DNA of 64,000 bases from Ruminococcus sp. (GCA_017416065.1 JAFQDM010000012.1:23828-87827), one strand, 5' to 3'. Numbered from the stretch's first letter, positions 46,148-59,153 are shown. A program made the numbers and translations. The notes: a model not told the origin generated them from the sequence alone.

Positions 46148-47122
46148 ATGTCTCAGACAGCTAATTCTATCGCAGTATTGACCAGTGGTGGAGATGCACC
46201 CGGTATGAACGCTGCCGTAAGAGCAGTTGTTCGTTCAGCTATTAACCGTAATCTTCAGGTTTACGGTGTTAAGCGTGGATACAACGGACTTCTTAACGGT
46301 GATGTTATTCAGATGAATCTCCGTTCTGTTTCCGATATCATCAACCATGGCGGTACTGTTCTTTATACAGCAAGAAGTGAAGAGTACAACACACCTGCAG
46401 GTGTTCAGAAGGCGGCTGATTATTGTCGTTCTTTGGGTGTTAAGGGTGTTGTTGTAATTGGCGGCGACGGTTCATTCCGTGGTGCCCGTGACCTTTCTGG
46501 TGCAGGCATTCCTTGCGTATGTATTCCCGGCACTATTGATAACGATATTGCTTGCAGTGAGTATACCATCGGCTTTGATACAGCAATGAACACAGTTCTT
46601 GAGATGGTGGACAAGATTCGTGATACAGCTCAGTCTCACGACAGATGCTCAGTTGTTGAGGTTATGGGCAGACGTTGCGGAGATATTGCTCTGCAGACGG
46701 GTATCGCTTGCGGTGCAACTGCAATCCTTGTTCCCGAGAAGCCCCACGATATCGACACAATGGTTATTGACAAGATACTCAAGACTCAGGCTACAGGTAA
46801 GAAGCACTTTATTGTAATTGTAGCAGAGGGTGTTGGCGGCAGCGCAGAGATCGCTAAGTATATTGAGGAGAAGACCGGTATTGAGACAAGAGCTACAGTT
46901 CTCGGTCACGTACAGCGCGGTGGTTCTCCCACACTTCGCGACAGAGTTGTTGCAACTGCTATGGGTCATCATGCGGTTGAGCTTCTGGTGAACAACATTG
47001 GCAACCGAGTTTGTGCACTCCAGAACGGAAACGTTGTTGATCTTGATATTACCGATGCACTCAATATGCAGCGTGTGTTTGATGAGGATCTCTACAACAT
47101 CGCTATGGATGTTTCAATCTGA
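46148..47122 (+). CDS. pfkA: ATP-dependent 6-phosphofructokinase
   Basis: This enzyme makes fructose 1,6-bisphosphate in glycolysis. The 324-residue protein has TSGGDAPGMNAA, GGDGSFRGA (the glycine form of GGDGS marks the ATP-using type, not the PPi type), the catalytic PGTIDNDI and MGRRCGDIAL. A TTGGAGG site precedes the ATG. Length is normal for bacterial PFK. Its promoter carries a palindrome that suggests control. Confidence 0.96.
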   Translation: MSQTANSIAVLTSGGDAPGMNAAVRAVVRSAINRNLQVYGVKRGYNGLLNGDVIQMNLRSVSDIINHGGTVLYTARSEEYNTPAGVQKAADYCRSLGVKGVVVIGGDGSFRGARDLSGAGIPCVCIPGTIDNDIACSEYTIGFDTAMNTVLEMVDKIRDTAQSHDRCSVVEVMGRRCGDIALQTGIACGATAILVPEKPHDIDTMVIDKILKTQATGKKHFIVIVAEGVGGSAEIAKYIEEKTGIETRATVLGHVQRGGSPTLRDRVVATAMGHHAVELLVNNIGNRVCALQNGNVVDLDITDALNMQRVFDEDLYNIAMDVSI

Positions 47123-47130
47123 TTATTATT

Positions 47131-47160
47131 TACAGGCACCTTAGTGTGCCTGTATTTTGT
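47131..47160 (+). terminator. Terminator-like hairpin after pfkA
   Basis: TACAGGCAC (47131-47139) pairs with GTGCCTGTA (47146-47154), followed by TTTTGT. The ribosome-binding site of the next gene starts 22 bp later, which leaves little room for a promoter. Confidence 0.7.
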
Positions 47161-47195
47161 ATTTGCACTTTTGCGCCTTTTGAGGAGGAGTAGCT

Positions 47196-49067
47196 GTGGT
47201 GAAAAATATTTCAATACCTTATAACGATGTGTTTTTTTATGGGGTTTCCTTGCGTTCAAGGGATGTTTCTGATGTTAGAAGCGATATCTTTGCCAATATT
47301 CTTATGAAGTATCTGATGTCTCTTAAGCCTGTTTCCAACAAGCTTTATCGTATGTCAGATGGCAACAGATATGAATATAACTATTCTTTTATACCCTCCA
47401 AGCCTATTAGCTGGAGAGTTATTAAAAACAGACGCGTCATTGAAGATGTTGAACAGTTATCGGACGGCAAGTTTTGTCTGAATTACTATGATAATCACGG
47501 TAATGATGTAAAGCGCATAATTTTTAATCATCAGAACAGATGGGTCAAAACCAATTATTACAATTCAATTTACGGAGATAACCTTCTTTGTTCTCTTGTT
47601 CCAAAGGAGCTCAACGGAGAAACAGTCATTCTTCAATATGACACGGGAGTAACGTACCCTGTCACTTTGCATTGTTGCTCAGTAGCAAGCTGTGCTCAGG
47701 TGCTTGACAAGGTCCTTGCTCGTGTTCCCGAGCCCGAGGTAACGGCTCTTACAAATTACGGATTGCTTTATTTTGCGTGCGAAGAAACCCGTAATATATA
47801 TGAACAGATACTCAAAGAAGAGGAAGAAAAGTACGCCTTTGCACACAGACCTGCCGTTTATAACACAGAAGAGGATGTAGCAAACGGATTCTGCTTTAAA
47901 GCTGAAAGCTTCGACTCTACAAAAAACTCCGATAGTTTATTCGATCTGAACATGGCAGAGGAACTGACAGAGGAGGGCTTTTCTTCAATTCCCCGTGAAA
48001 ATGAAGATATCAGCAGGAATGAGGAAGCTTCGGTTGATTCCTTAGTTTTTGCTGAGCCGTCTGACAGCACTCAGACATCGGATGAATCTGAGCAGGATGA
48101 TGTGGATATCCGTTCCATAGACGAACAGATTGCAGCAGCCATCAAGCTTATTTCTGAAACCACAAATATTACTATTGATGAAAACCTGGTTTTTTCAGAT
48201 AACGCGGAAGAAACGCAGGAAGATGTTTTAATTGTTGAGGATGAATCTGATACAGATCAGGATTTAATAAATATTGAAATATCAGCTTCTGAGGAAGAGG
48301 ACATCATTAAACCTGAGGATATTTTGATTTCCTCAGAGCTTGAACTTGCTCAGCCTGCTGATGCTTCTGTTTCTCCATATGATGATGTGGATTTGCTGAG
48401 ATTGGATGATGAGGCAATATATGATTATGTTAGCACTTTAATTGATTCTATGCTTTTAGATGCCCATATCAGTGCTTCTGATTATCATATTGCCAAGGAT
48501 GACGAAAGCTTTGTTCCTACAGATAAAGATTCATCAGATAACGACGAAATATCCAGCAGGGCTTCCTCGGAGGCATACATACAAGAGAATGAACCGGATA
48601 CTGTGATTGAGAGCAACGGTGCTTCGTATTTTTACTACGGAGACACAGATGAGAACGGAAAACGTTCCGGACGAGGCAGAACTCTTATGGCAGACGGTAA
48701 AACCGCTTTTGACGGTGAGTATCTTGATGATACAAGAAACGGTAGGGGTGCTTTTTATTACAAAGACGGAAGCCTGTGCTATTGGGGGGACTGGAATAAT
48801 AATCTTCGTAATGGATTTGGCTTGGGCATAAGCTCAGAATCCGGTGTTATACATATAGGCAATTGGAATCAGAATAAGCCAGAGGGTATAGGTGTGCGTT
48901 TCGACAATAACGGAAAATTTATGTATATCGACTCTGCTTGTGACCGTGCAAACGGAGGAATCCGCATTACCGACTTTACAGATAAAACCTTTACAGTTGA
49001 ATTATGGGATGAAAACACATTCAAGTTTGTTAAAAAAGTTATATCTGTGGAAGATTTGCTAAAATAA
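47196..49067 (+). CDS. MORN-repeat protein with long acidic linker
   Basis: The 623-residue protein has an N-terminal soluble domain (about 1-215), then a long Glu/Asp/Ser-rich region of about 250 residues that is likely disordered, and a C-terminal set of about four MORN-type repeats near 480-580 (GKRSGRGRTL, GEYLDDTRNGRGAFYY, GDWNNNLRNGFGLG, GNWNQNKPEGIGVRF). No enzyme motif is seen. GTG at 47196 or 47199 follows GAGGAGGAG. The function is unknown; MORN repeats often mediate membrane or protein contacts. Confidence 0.75.
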   Translation: MVKNISIPYNDVFFYGVSLRSRDVSDVRSDIFANILMKYLMSLKPVSNKLYRMSDGNRYEYNYSFIPSKPISWRVIKNRRVIEDVEQLSDGKFCLNYYDNHGNDVKRIIFNHQNRWVKTNYYNSIYGDNLLCSLVPKELNGETVILQYDTGVTYPVTLHCCSVASCAQVLDKVLARVPEPEVTALTNYGLLYFACEETRNIYEQILKEEEEKYAFAHRPAVYNTEEDVANGFCFKAESFDSTKNSDSLFDLNMAEELTEEGFSSIPRENEDISRNEEASVDSLVFAEPSDSTQTSDESEQDDVDIRSIDEQIAAAIKLISETTNITIDENLVFSDNAEETQEDVLIVEDESDTDQDLINIEISASEEEDIIKPEDILISSELELAQPADASVSPYDDVDLLRLDDEAIYDYVSTLIDSMLLDAHISASDYHIAKDDESFVPTDKDSSDNDEISSRASSEAYIQENEPDTVIESNGASYFYYGDTDENGKRSGRGRTLMADGKTAFDGEYLDDTRNGRGAFYYKDGSLCYWGDWNNNLRNGFGLGISSESGVIHIGNWNQNKPEGIGVRFDNNGKFMYIDSACDRANGGIRITDFTDKTFTVELWDENTFKFVKKVISVEDLLK

Positions 49068-49092
49068 TCATAATCAAATTAAAACTTCACAT

Positions 49093-49130
49093 AATAATAC
49101 CGTCTCAATGTGGGACGGTATTATTTTTTT
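49093..49130 (+). terminator. Strong terminator hairpin directly before the lipoprotein gene
   Basis: AATAATACCGTC (49093-49104) pairs perfectly with GACGGTATTATT (49114-49125), with a run of T residues to 49130. The ribosome-binding site of the next gene starts at 49131, so there is no room for a separate promoter. Confidence 0.85.
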
Positions 49131-49141
49131 AGAGGTGAATT

Positions 49142-49429
49142 ATGAAAAAGATAATTGCGATCATTCTCGTTTGTCTTTGTACTATGCTTTTGCTTTGTGC
49201 GTGCAAACCTGCAGAAGAGATGGGGGATATGGTAGAGACCATGATCTCCACCGTTCTTTCCACAGAAAGTCAGGATAGGACTGACAATAGTGTTGACAAC
49301 GGAGTCAACGGTACTATTAACGATCACGATGGCTATATTGGTAACGAAGGAACAGATGCTTCTTCAAGCAATTCCACCCAGCAGTCAACTACAGACAGTG
49401 GTTCTGTAGCAGATGATAATGTTTTATGA
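49142..49429 (+). CDS. Small lipoprotein of unknown function
   Basis: The 95-residue product has a signal peptide of 20 residues ending in LCAC, with C21 as the lipidated cysteine, and a Ser/Thr/Asp/Gly/Asn-rich mature part with no recognisable fold. AGAGGTG precedes the ATG by 4 bp. It is convergent with sigE. The mature part looks disordered and is not assigned a function. Confidence 0.7.
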   Translation: MKKIIAIILVCLCTMLLLCACKPAEEMGDMVETMISTVLSTESQDRTDNSVDNGVNGTINDHDGYIGNEGTDASSSNSTQQSTTDSGSVADDNVL

Positions 49430-49446
49430 CATAATCACAAAGAAAC

Positions 49447-49474
49447 AGGGCCGGTCTTTACTCCGGTCCTGTAT
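49447..49474. terminator. Hairpin between the lipoprotein gene and sigE
   Basis: ACAGGGCCGG (49447-49456) pairs with CCGGTCCTGT (49465-49474) with one G-U pair. It lies between convergent genes and could serve both; T-runs on each side are modest. Confidence 0.65.
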
Positions 49475-49476
49475 TC

Positions 49477-50193
49477 TTACTGGTATACTGTTTTCTCAAG
49501 TTCAGCTTTTAAGCGTTCTATAATTCTCTTCTCAAGTCTGGATATGTAGGATTGAGATATACCCAGCATATCTGCAACCTGCTTTTGGGTATGCTCCTTA
49601 TATCCGTTCAGGCCAAACCGAAGTTCCATTATTCTTGCTTCTCTTTCAGAAAGCTTAGAAACAGCAAGCAATAATTGCTGGGTTTCAAGCTCTTTTTCTA
49701 TGTTTACATTTACTGTGTCAGGCTCGCTTCCGAGTATATCGCACAGCAATAATTCATTTCCGTCCCAATCTGTGTTGAGTGGTTCATCAATGGATACCTC
49801 GTTTTTGAGCTGAGTGGATTTCCTCAGAAACATCAGAATCTCGTTTTCAATGCAACGGCTTGCATAGGTTGCGAGCTTTATGTTGCGCTCAGGAGAAAAA
49901 GTGTTAACTGCTTTTATCAGCCCTATTGTACCTATAGAAATCAGATCCTCAACCGTGTTTTGCGGGCTTTCGAATTTTCTTGCTATATATACCACAAGTC
50001 GAAGGTTATGCACAATTAGCTTTTCTCTCAGGTTTTCTTCTCCGCAGACTATTTTATCCAGGATCTCTTTCTCTTCTGTCTGAGATAGGGGAGCAGGCAA
50101 AGTTTCGCTTCCGTTTATGTAGTAAATATGATTTTTTGTAAATAAACCTGCAATTTTAAATGTTAAGTTTTTCAGAAGATTTAATATTTTCAT
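49477..50193 (-). CDS. sigE: Sporulation sigma factor SigE
   Basis: The 238-residue sigma-70 family protein has region 2 ([19 protein letters not shown]) and region 4 ([20 protein letters not shown]) as in sigma-E, the first mother-cell factor. The N-terminal stretch of about 25 residues fits a pro-sequence removed by SpoIIGA. It overlaps spoIIGA by 4 bp on the minus strand. sigG, which follows in Bacillus, is not here. Confidence 0.94.
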   Translation of the reverse strand: MKILNLLKNLTFKIAGLFTKNHIYYINGSETLPAPLSQTEEKEILDKIVCGEENLREKLIVHNLRLVVYIARKFESPQNTVEDLISIGTIGLIKAVNTFSPERNIKLATYASRCIENEILMFLRKSTQLKNEVSIDEPLNTDWDGNELLLCDILGSEPDTVNVNIEKELETQQLLLAVSKLSEREARIMELRFGLNGYKEHTQKQVADMLGISQSYISRLEKRIIERLKAELEKTVYQ

Positions 50194-50996
50194 CCTAATA
50201 CCTCCAACAGATCCTGTCCCATAATAGATTTTATTTCTCCGGTCAGTTTATTTCTGCATATTCCTATATAGCAACCCTTTTTCAGTTCTTTGCCGTCAAT
50301 TTCTACTTTATCGGGTTTGAATCCGAGTACTATATCAGAGCCCGAAACAGTAGAGAAGGGAATAACTCTCAGCTTGTTTTCGCATATTCCTGTTGGCTCA
50401 AACAACTCCTCTTCAGTAAGGATAACGGGTAAACCTGAAAACGGCTCCTTAAGATTACATCCTGTATCAAGTGCAGATTCAAATGTCAATTTATTTATGC
50501 TTCCTGTAGAAAGAGTTATTTTGTGTATTTCAGATCTGAATTTATTTGATGTCAGCTTGTGATATATAATAACTGAAATGTAAACTATTGCGGTTGTACA
50601 CAATAATGCAATAGGTGAGATGTCAAAATATATTACGTCATTATATATTATCAACTTGTCTGTTCTCAGCAGATTGTTTATCAGCAGCACTGCTGAGCTC
50701 AGAATCATCCCCAGCCCTAAAAACGTAATAAACCTTATGCATATGTTCCTGAAATTAGATCTTCCAAACCCTATAAGCACGATTATTATTGCAGATATAA
50801 TTTTCTCCATTGCGGATAAAAACACAGAGTAGAATGGCAACAAAGCGCATAAGGACGTGCATGCGCCGAAAAGAGAAGAAAATATAAGTCTTTTTGTGCG
50901 GGTGTGTATGTGCAGTGTTTTCCGGGTTATGAGCAGCAGTATATAGTCGATAAAGAGATTTACACACAAAAGGGTATCAATATATATGGTCTGCAT
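50190..50996 (-). CDS. spoIIGA: Sigma-E processing peptidase SpoIIGA
   Basis: The 268-residue protein has five to six membrane helices in the first 150 residues and an aspartyl-protease-like domain with the active-site motif SALDTGCNL near residue 174. It cleaves pro-sigma-E. GGAGGAA lies upstream on the minus strand. Upstream, a TTTTGTCAC at about 51049 and CGTCAAAA on the minus strand near 51116 are weak matches to Spo0A boxes, as would be expected for this operon, but not strong enough to call. Confidence 0.92.
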   Translation of the reverse strand: MQTIYIDTLLCVNLFIDYILLLITRKTLHIHTRTKRLIFSSLFGACTSLCALLPFYSVFLSAMEKIISAIIIVLIGFGRSNFRNICIRFITFLGLGMILSSAVLLINNLLRTDKLIIYNDVIYFDISPIALLCTTAIVYISVIIYHKLTSNKFRSEIHKITLSTGSINKLTFESALDTGCNLKEPFSGLPVILTEEELFEPTGICENKLRVIPFSTVSGSDIVLGFKPDKVEIDGKELKKGCYIGICRNKLTGEIKSIMGQDLLEVLG

Positions 50997-51154
50997 TAAA
51001 TTCCTCCATCTATGTTATGCTTATATTGTTACATACTTCTTTTAAATCTTTTGTCACAAACAAGTGTGTTATTTTAGATTTACAAGAGTGAAAAAACAGC
51101 CCATTGATAAGTTTTGACGGATTATGAACAATAGATGAATTACAAAGATTTTTA

Positions 51155-51183
51155 TTGACTATTAAATCATTGTGGTTTAAAAT
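51155..51183 (+). promoter_or_regulatory. Promoter of the V-type ATPase operon
   Basis: TTGACT (51155-51160), a 17-bp spacer and TAAAAT (51178-51183). It is the only promoter seen before the operon, with the first ATG 32 bp downstream. Confidence 0.6.
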
Positions 51184-51215
51184 GTAAACAAATAATCCCA
51201 GAAAGGGTGAACGAG

Positions 51216-51524
51216 ATGGCATTTACTACGATGGAAAGTGTCCGTGCTGCAGAACAAGAAGCACAGACAAGGATTCGTGAAGCGGTTTTGCAGGCAGATG
51301 AAGCTGTTGCACAAGCAAGAAACAACTACGATTCTATTGTTTCGTCAGCAAAGCAGGATGCATGCATCACTGTGGCTCACAGCTCAGATAAAGCTTCTGC
51401 TAAAGCAGAGGAAATAACCGTAACAGCCCGCAACCGTGCTCTTTTAGAGGCAGAAGAGCTTAAAAAACAATGTGCCGGTCAGCAGGATGCTGTTAATAAA
51501 GCCATTCTTGAACTGATTTTATAA
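51216..51524 (+). CDS. ntpF: V-type ATPase coiled-coil stalk subunit (NtpF/G-H-like)
   Basis: The 102-residue protein is an almost continuous Ala/Glu/Lys-rich helix with no cysteine pairs, as for the peripheral-stalk subunit that pairs with subunit E. The ATG at 51216 is chosen because AAAGGG at 51202-51207 precedes it by 8 bp. It is the first gene of an operon in the same order as the Enterococcus ntpFIKECGABD operon. Confidence 0.82.
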   Translation: MAFTTMESVRAAEQEAQTRIREAVLQADEAVAQARNNYDSIVSSAKQDACITVAHSSDKASAKAEEITVTARNRALLEAEELKKQCAGQQDAVNKAILELIL

Positions 51525-51552
51525 TATATCCATAGATTTGAGGTGCTAAACT

Positions 51553-54059
<2,507 letters not shown>

Positions 54060-54089
54060 TTCCTTTATTCCTATTAAGGAGCAATTATT

Positions 54090-54689
54090 ATGACCGGTTT
54101 GGATAAAATTCTTGCACAGATCAAAGCTGATACAGACTTTACCTGTGCAGATATTAAGAAAAAAGCTGAAGCTCAGTGTACGGATATTTTAAATTCTGCA
54201 CATGCTGAAGCTGACAAAATAAGAAAAAACAGTGAAACAGAAGCAAAGGACAGAGAAGCAGAGATACTCAAAAGAGCAGAGTCTGCTGCTCAGCTTCAAA
54301 GGCGCTCCGTTATGCTTTCTGCAAAGCAGGAAATTATCTCTTCCAGTATTGATTCTGCATTGAATTATTTTTGCAATCTGCCACAAGAAGAATATTTTGA
54401 GATGTTATATAGTATGGTTGCAAAATACAGCGAGCCCTCAGAGGGTGAGATTCTGGTTTCGGCCAAGGATTTCTCCAGATTGCCCAAGGATTTTAATGAT
54501 ATAGTTTCTAAATCTGCAAAGGGTACCCTTTCTGTCTCCGAAGAAACCGCAGATATCAAGGGTGGATTTATACTTAAATATGGCGGAATTGAAGTTAACT
54601 GTGCACTCGAAAGCATCTTCCTTGCTGAGAACGAACGCTTTAGTGATACAGTATCCCGTATTTTGTTTGAAAAGCGGAGGAGCCTATGA
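54090..54689 (+). CDS. ntpE: V-type ATPase subunit E
   Basis: The 199-residue protein has a long N-terminal helix rich in Ala/Lys/Glu (CADIKKKAEAQCTDILNSA) and a globular C-terminal domain that binds the top of the catalytic head. It forms the peripheral stalk with the coiled-coil subunit. AAGGAG lies upstream. It overlaps ntpC by 4 bp. Confidence 0.92.
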   Translation: MTGLDKILAQIKADTDFTCADIKKKAEAQCTDILNSAHAEADKIRKNSETEAKDREAEILKRAESAAQLQRRSVMLSAKQEIISSSIDSALNYFCNLPQEEYFEMLYSMVAKYSEPSEGEILVSAKDFSRLPKDFNDIVSKSAKGTLSVSEETADIKGGFILKYGGIEVNCALESIFLAENERFSDTVSRILFEKRRSL

Positions 54690-55657
54690 GCAAATCGGAA
54701 GATTATATTTACGCTGTAGCTCGTATCCGATGCAAAGAAGGTAAGCTTTTCTCCTCTAAAAATCTTGAGCAGATGATATCTATGAAGGATGCTCAGAGTG
54801 TTAAACGATATCTTTCTGAAAATGGCTGGAGCCTTTCTTCGGGTGCAGAGGATTCTGATGCTTTGACTGAGGAAGAAAAGTCTGTCTGGGTTTTGATGAA
54901 AGATCTTGTTGGTGATTTATCCTGCTTTGATTTTCTCAGGGTTCAGAGTGATTTCCAAAATCTCAAGGCTTGCATCAAGTCTGTGTATTCTGCTTGCGAC
55001 CCTACGCCAATGTTTGTTCAGGGTGGCACTGTTGATCCTGCAATAATATATAAATCTGTTTCTGATAAAAGCTATGGCGACCTTCCTGATTATCTTTCAG
55101 GAGCAGCAGATGAAGCTATGTCCACCCTCTTGCGCACGGGAGACGGTCAACTCTGTGACATCCTAATAGATAAGGCTTGCTTAAATAAAGTTTATTCTTT
55201 AGGAAAAGTTTCAGCAGATGAAATCATCAGAGAATATTGCGAGGTTTTTGTTGCCTCTGCCAATATCAGAATGGCGGTAAGAGGAGTTAAGCTTTGTAAG
55301 TCAGCAGACTTTTTTATGCGCACAATGGCAGAATGTGATTCACTTAATCTCAAGTCTTTGGCTGTTGCGGCAGCAAAGGGCTTTGATGAGATCTGCAGTT
55401 ACCTTTCTTCAACTGATTACAAAAGCGCCGTGAGCAGTATTAAGGACTCTTTGACTTCTTTTGAGAAGTGGTGCGACAATTACATTATGCAGAAGTTACG
55501 TTCTCAAAAGTCAGATCCGTTTTCCATTGGACCATTGGTGGCATATATTATTGCCAGACAGACAGAGATCAAGGCAGTTCGTCTTATACTTACCGCAAAG
55601 ATCAATGACCTTGAAGACTCAATAATTCGTGAAAGGATAAGGGATATGTATGTATAA
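54686..55657 (+). CDS. ntpC: V-type ATPase subunit C (central stalk connector)
   Basis: The 323-residue protein has the AC39/V0D fold: a helical repeat protein that caps the rotor ring and joins it to subunits D and F. Family markers include DYIYAVARIRCKEGKLF at the start and PLVAYIIARQTEIKAVRLIL near the end. The last 8 bp overlap the next gene. Confidence 0.9.
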   Translation: MSKSEDYIYAVARIRCKEGKLFSSKNLEQMISMKDAQSVKRYLSENGWSLSSGAEDSDALTEEEKSVWVLMKDLVGDLSCFDFLRVQSDFQNLKACIKSVYSACDPTPMFVQGGTVDPAIIYKSVSDKSYGDLPDYLSGAADEAMSTLLRTGDGQLCDILIDKACLNKVYSLGKVSADEIIREYCEVFVASANIRMAVRGVKLCKSADFFMRTMAECDSLNLKSLAVAAAKGFDEICSYLSSTDYKSAVSSIKDSLTSFEKWCDNYIMQKLRSQKSDPFSIGPLVAYIIARQTEIKAVRLILTAKINDLEDSIIRERIRDMYV

Positions 55658-55961
55658 GGTAGCTGTGCTTGGCGACAGAGACAGTATATATGGATTTGCT
55701 GCCCTTGGCCTTGATGTGTTTTACGCAGATGATTCTTCAAAAGGTGCAGAAATTTTTAAAGAGCTGACAAGCAGAGAACAGTATTCAATAATTTATATAA
55801 CAGAACAGCTGGCTTCTGACCTCACCCACGAGATTGAAAAGTACAGCTATAAGCCTACTCCTGCAATTATTCTGATTCCCGGTGTAAAGGGCAACACAGG
55901 AGAAGGTATCAGAGCCGTAAAGAAATCTGTTGAAAAAGCAGTTGGCTCAGACATAATCTGA
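55650..55961 (+). CDS. ntpG: V-type ATPase subunit F (NtpG)
   Basis: The 103-residue protein has the F-subunit pattern: KVAVLGDRDSIYGFAALGLD at the start, YSIIYITEQLA in the middle and a C-terminal helix. It binds subunit D in the central stalk. It overlaps the end of subunit C by 8 bp and precedes subunit A. Confidence 0.92.
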   Translation: MYKVAVLGDRDSIYGFAALGLDVFYADDSSKGAEIFKELTSREQYSIIYITEQLASDLTHEIEKYSYKPTPAIILIPGVKGNTGEGIRAVKKSVEKAVGSDII

Positions 55962-55998
55962 TCTATTTCATTTATCATTGCAGAAAGGATGATAAGAT

Positions 55999-57765
55999 AT
56001 GGGCGGTACTATCAGAAAGATAGCAGGACCTCTTGTTATTGCTGATAATATGCGTGATGCTAACCTGTTTGACGTTGTTCGTGTTTCAAAACAGCGCTTA
56101 ATAGGCGAGATCATTGAGATGCACGGTGATGCTGCATCGATTCAGGTATATGAGGAAACTTCCGGTCTTGCTCCGGGAGAGCCCGTTGAATCAACAGGAG
56201 CTCCTCTTTCCGTTGAATTGGGCCCCGGTCTGATTTCAAATATTTATGACGGAATTCAGAGACCCCTTGAAGACATTATGAGGATTTCAGGCAGTAATCT
56301 TCACAGAGGAGTGGAGGTTCCCTCTCTTTCAAGGGAGAAAAAGTGGACGTTTACTCCAAAGGCTAAGGTTGGAGACAAGGTGTCTGCAGGTGATATTATT
56401 GGTGTTGTTCAGGAGACAGACGTTGTAGAACACAGAATAATGATTCCTCCCAGAACAGAAGGCGTTATCAAATCTATCGAATCCGGTGATTTTACTGTTG
56501 ATGAGGTTATAGCTGTTATCACACTTCCCACCGGTAAAGAAAAAGAGCTGACCCTTGCTCAGAAGTGGCCGGTGCGTGTTCAGCGTCCTTATAAAAGAAA
56601 GCTTACTCCCGATGCACCGCTTATAACAGGACAGAGAGTTATAGATACACTTTTCCCCATAACCAAGGGTGGAGTTGCATCTGTACCCGGTCCGTTTGGT
56701 TCGGGTAAGACCGTAGTACAGCATCAGCTTGCGAAGTGGGCAGAGGCAGATATTGTTGTATACATCGGCTGCGGTGAGCGCGGAAACGAAATGACGGATG
56801 TTCTCAATGAGTTTCCTGAGCTCATTGACCCTAAAACAGGCAAATCCCTGATGGAGCGTACAGTGCTTATTGCCAATACCTCAGATATGCCTGTTGCAGC
56901 CCGAGAAGCATCTATATATACAGGTATAACTATTGCCGAGTATTTCCGTGATATGGGATATTCGGTAGCACTTATGGCGGATTCAACCTCCCGTTGGGCA
57001 GAGGCCCTGCGTGAGATGTCCGGCAGACTTGAGGAAATGCCGGGTGAAGAAGGATATCCCGCATATCTTGGCTCAAGACTTGCTCAGTTTTACGAGAGAG
57101 CAGGTAGGGTAGAGGCTTTGTGCTCAGGCGATCGAATCGGTACACTTTCGGTTATCGGTGCAGTTTCTCCTCCCGGTGGAGATATTTCCGAGCCGGTTTC
57201 TCAGGCAACGCTCAGAATTGTTAAGGTCTTCTGGGGACTTGATTCTTCACTTGCCTACAAACGTCATTTCCCTGCAGTAAATTGGCTTACCAGCTATTCG
57301 TTATACGTTGATTCACTTTCAAAGTGGTATGATTCACAGATTTCTCCTCTTTGGATGCAGTGCAGAGCAAGACTCATGCAGCTTCTTCAGGAGGAGGCAG
57401 AGCTTGAGGAAATTGTTAAACTGGTTGGAATGGATGCGCTTTCATCTCCGGACAGGTTAAAGCTTGAGGCAGCTCGTTCCATCAGAGAGGATTTCCTGCA
57501 TCAGAATGCATTCCACGAGGTTGACACTTACACTCCTCTTGAAAAGCAGCTGATGATGATGCAGCTTATTCTTGAATTTTACGATCGTTCTAAGCAGGCA
57601 CTTACAGAAGGTGCTGATATAGAGAGTCTTGTTAAAATGAATGTGCGTGAAAGCATCGGAAGATTCAAATATGTTCCTGTTAATGATATACACAAACAAT
57701 TCGATGTGATATGTAATGATCTTGAAAAAGAAATTTCAGATATTATGAGCAAGGGAGGGGACTGA
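55999..57765 (+). CDS. ntpA: V-type ATPase catalytic subunit A
   Basis: The 588-residue protein has the catalytic P-loop GPFGSGKTV near residue 232, the [16 protein letters not shown] glutamate region, and the A-subunit non-homologous insertion near 110-190 that sets it apart from F-type beta. It forms the hydrolytic sites together with subunit B. A AAAGGATG site precedes the ATG. Confidence 0.97.
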   Translation: MGGTIRKIAGPLVIADNMRDANLFDVVRVSKQRLIGEIIEMHGDAASIQVYEETSGLAPGEPVESTGAPLSVELGPGLISNIYDGIQRPLEDIMRISGSNLHRGVEVPSLSREKKWTFTPKAKVGDKVSAGDIIGVVQETDVVEHRIMIPPRTEGVIKSIESGDFTVDEVIAVITLPTGKEKELTLAQKWPVRVQRPYKRKLTPDAPLITGQRVIDTLFPITKGGVASVPGPFGSGKTVVQHQLAKWAEADIVVYIGCGERGNEMTDVLNEFPELIDPKTGKSLMERTVLIANTSDMPVAAREASIYTGITIAEYFRDMGYSVALMADSTSRWAEALREMSGRLEEMPGEEGYPAYLGSRLAQFYERAGRVEALCSGDRIGTLSVIGAVSPPGGDISEPVSQATLRIVKVFWGLDSSLAYKRHFPAVNWLTSYSLYVDSLSKWYDSQISPLWMQCRARLMQLLQEEAELEEIVKLVGMDALSSPDRLKLEAARSIREDFLHQNAFHEVDTYTPLEKQLMMMQLILEFYDRSKQALTEGADIESLVKMNVRESIGRFKYVPVNDIHKQFDVICNDLEKEISDIMSKGGD

Positions 57766-57766
57766 T

Positions 57767-59140
57767 ATGCCAAGAGAATACAGAACCATTCAGGAGGTTG
57801 CAGGTCCTCTAATGCTTGTCGAGGGTGTTGAGGGCGTAAGCTACAACGAACTCGGAGAGATCGAACTTGCATCAGGAGAAATCAGACGTTGCAAAGTACT
57901 GGAGATCAACGGCTCAGATGCTTTGGTACAGCTTTTTGATTCTGCCGCAGGTATTAATTTATCGGATTCAAAGGTGCGTTTTCTCGGCAGAAGTATGGAG
58001 CTTGCTGTTTCTCACGATATGCTTTCCAGAGTTTTTGACGGAATGGGCAGACCCATTGACGGCGGCCCCGACATTCTTCCCGTCAAACGTCTTGATATCA
58101 ACGGATTACCTATGAATCCTGCAGCGAGAAATTATCCCCAGGAGTTTATTCAGACAGGTATTTCTGCAATTGACGGACTTAATACCCTTGTAAGAGGTCA
58201 GAAGCTTCCCATCTTTTCAGCTTCGGGACTTCCGCATTCAAATCTTGCCGCACAGATAGCAAGGCAAGCTAAAGTGCGCGGTACCAATGAGCCTTTTGCA
58301 GTTGTGTTTGCAGCAATGGGTATCACATTCGAAGAATCCGAGTTTTTCGTTGAGAGCTTCCGCGAGACAGGTGCCATTGACAGAACAGTTATGTTTATGA
58401 ATCTGGCAAATGACCCTGCCATTGAGCGAATCTCTACTCCCAGAATGGCACTCACCGCTGCAGAATATCTTGCTTTCGAGGAAGAGATGCACGTGCTTGT
58501 TATCCTGACGGATATTACAAACTACGCAGATGCTCTCAGAGAGGTTTCTGCCGCAAGAAAAGAAGTTCCCGGAAGAAGAGGATATCCCGGTTATATGTAC
58601 ACAGACCTTGCTTCTCTTTACGAGAGAGCAGGCAGACAGAAGGGCAAGAACGGATCTATTACTCTGATCCCCATTCTTACTATGCCCGAGGATGATAAAA
58701 CACATCCCATACCTGACCTTACAGGCTACATTACAGAGGGTCAGATCATTCTGTCACGTGAGCTCTACAGAAAGGGCATTGCTCCTCCTATTGATGTTCT
58801 GCCGTCTCTGTCTCGACTTAAAGACAAGGGAATTGGCGAGGGTAAAACAAGAGCAGACCATTCCAACACTATGAATCAGCTTTTCTCTGCTTATGCAAGA
58901 GGCAAGGATGCAAAGGAACTGATGGTTATTCTTGGAGAGGCAGCTCTGACAGATATTGATAAGCTATATGCAAAGTTTGCAGAGGAGTTTGAGAACAGAT
59001 ACGTTTCTCAAGGCTATACAACAGACAGAAGCATCGAAGAAACTCTTGATCTAGGTTGGGAGCTTCTCAGAATTCTGCCCCGTTCTGAGCTCAAGCGTAT
59101 AGATGATAAATATCTTGATATGTATTATGATAAAAAGTAA
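57767..59140 (+). CDS. ntpB: V-type ATPase regulatory subunit B
   Basis: The 457-residue protein has no P-loop, as expected for subunit B, and carries [19 protein letters not shown], the family's [18 protein letters not shown] segment and the conserved [22 protein letters not shown]. It alternates with A in the head. It starts one base after the ntpA stop. Confidence 0.96.
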   Translation: MPREYRTIQEVAGPLMLVEGVEGVSYNELGEIELASGEIRRCKVLEINGSDALVQLFDSAAGINLSDSKVRFLGRSMELAVSHDMLSRVFDGMGRPIDGGPDILPVKRLDINGLPMNPAARNYPQEFIQTGISAIDGLNTLVRGQKLPIFSASGLPHSNLAAQIARQAKVRGTNEPFAVVFAAMGITFEESEFFVESFRETGAIDRTVMFMNLANDPAIERISTPRMALTAAEYLAFEEEMHVLVILTDITNYADALREVSAARKEVPGRRGYPGYMYTDLASLYERAGRQKGKNGSITLIPILTMPEDDKTHPIPDLTGYITEGQIILSRELYRKGIAPPIDVLPSLSRLKDKGIGEGKTRADHSNTMNQLFSAYARGKDAKELMVILGEAALTDIDKLYAKFAEEFENRYVSQGYTTDRSIEETLDLGWELLRILPRSELKRIDDKYLDMYYDKK

Positions 59141-59153
59141 TTTGGTGATGTAA

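Noticed and set aside
51040-51125. Possible Spo0A boxes upstream of spoIIGA
   Set aside because: The best matches differ from the consensus in two positions and their spacing to a -10 is unclear, so they are mentioned only in the spoIIGA entry.
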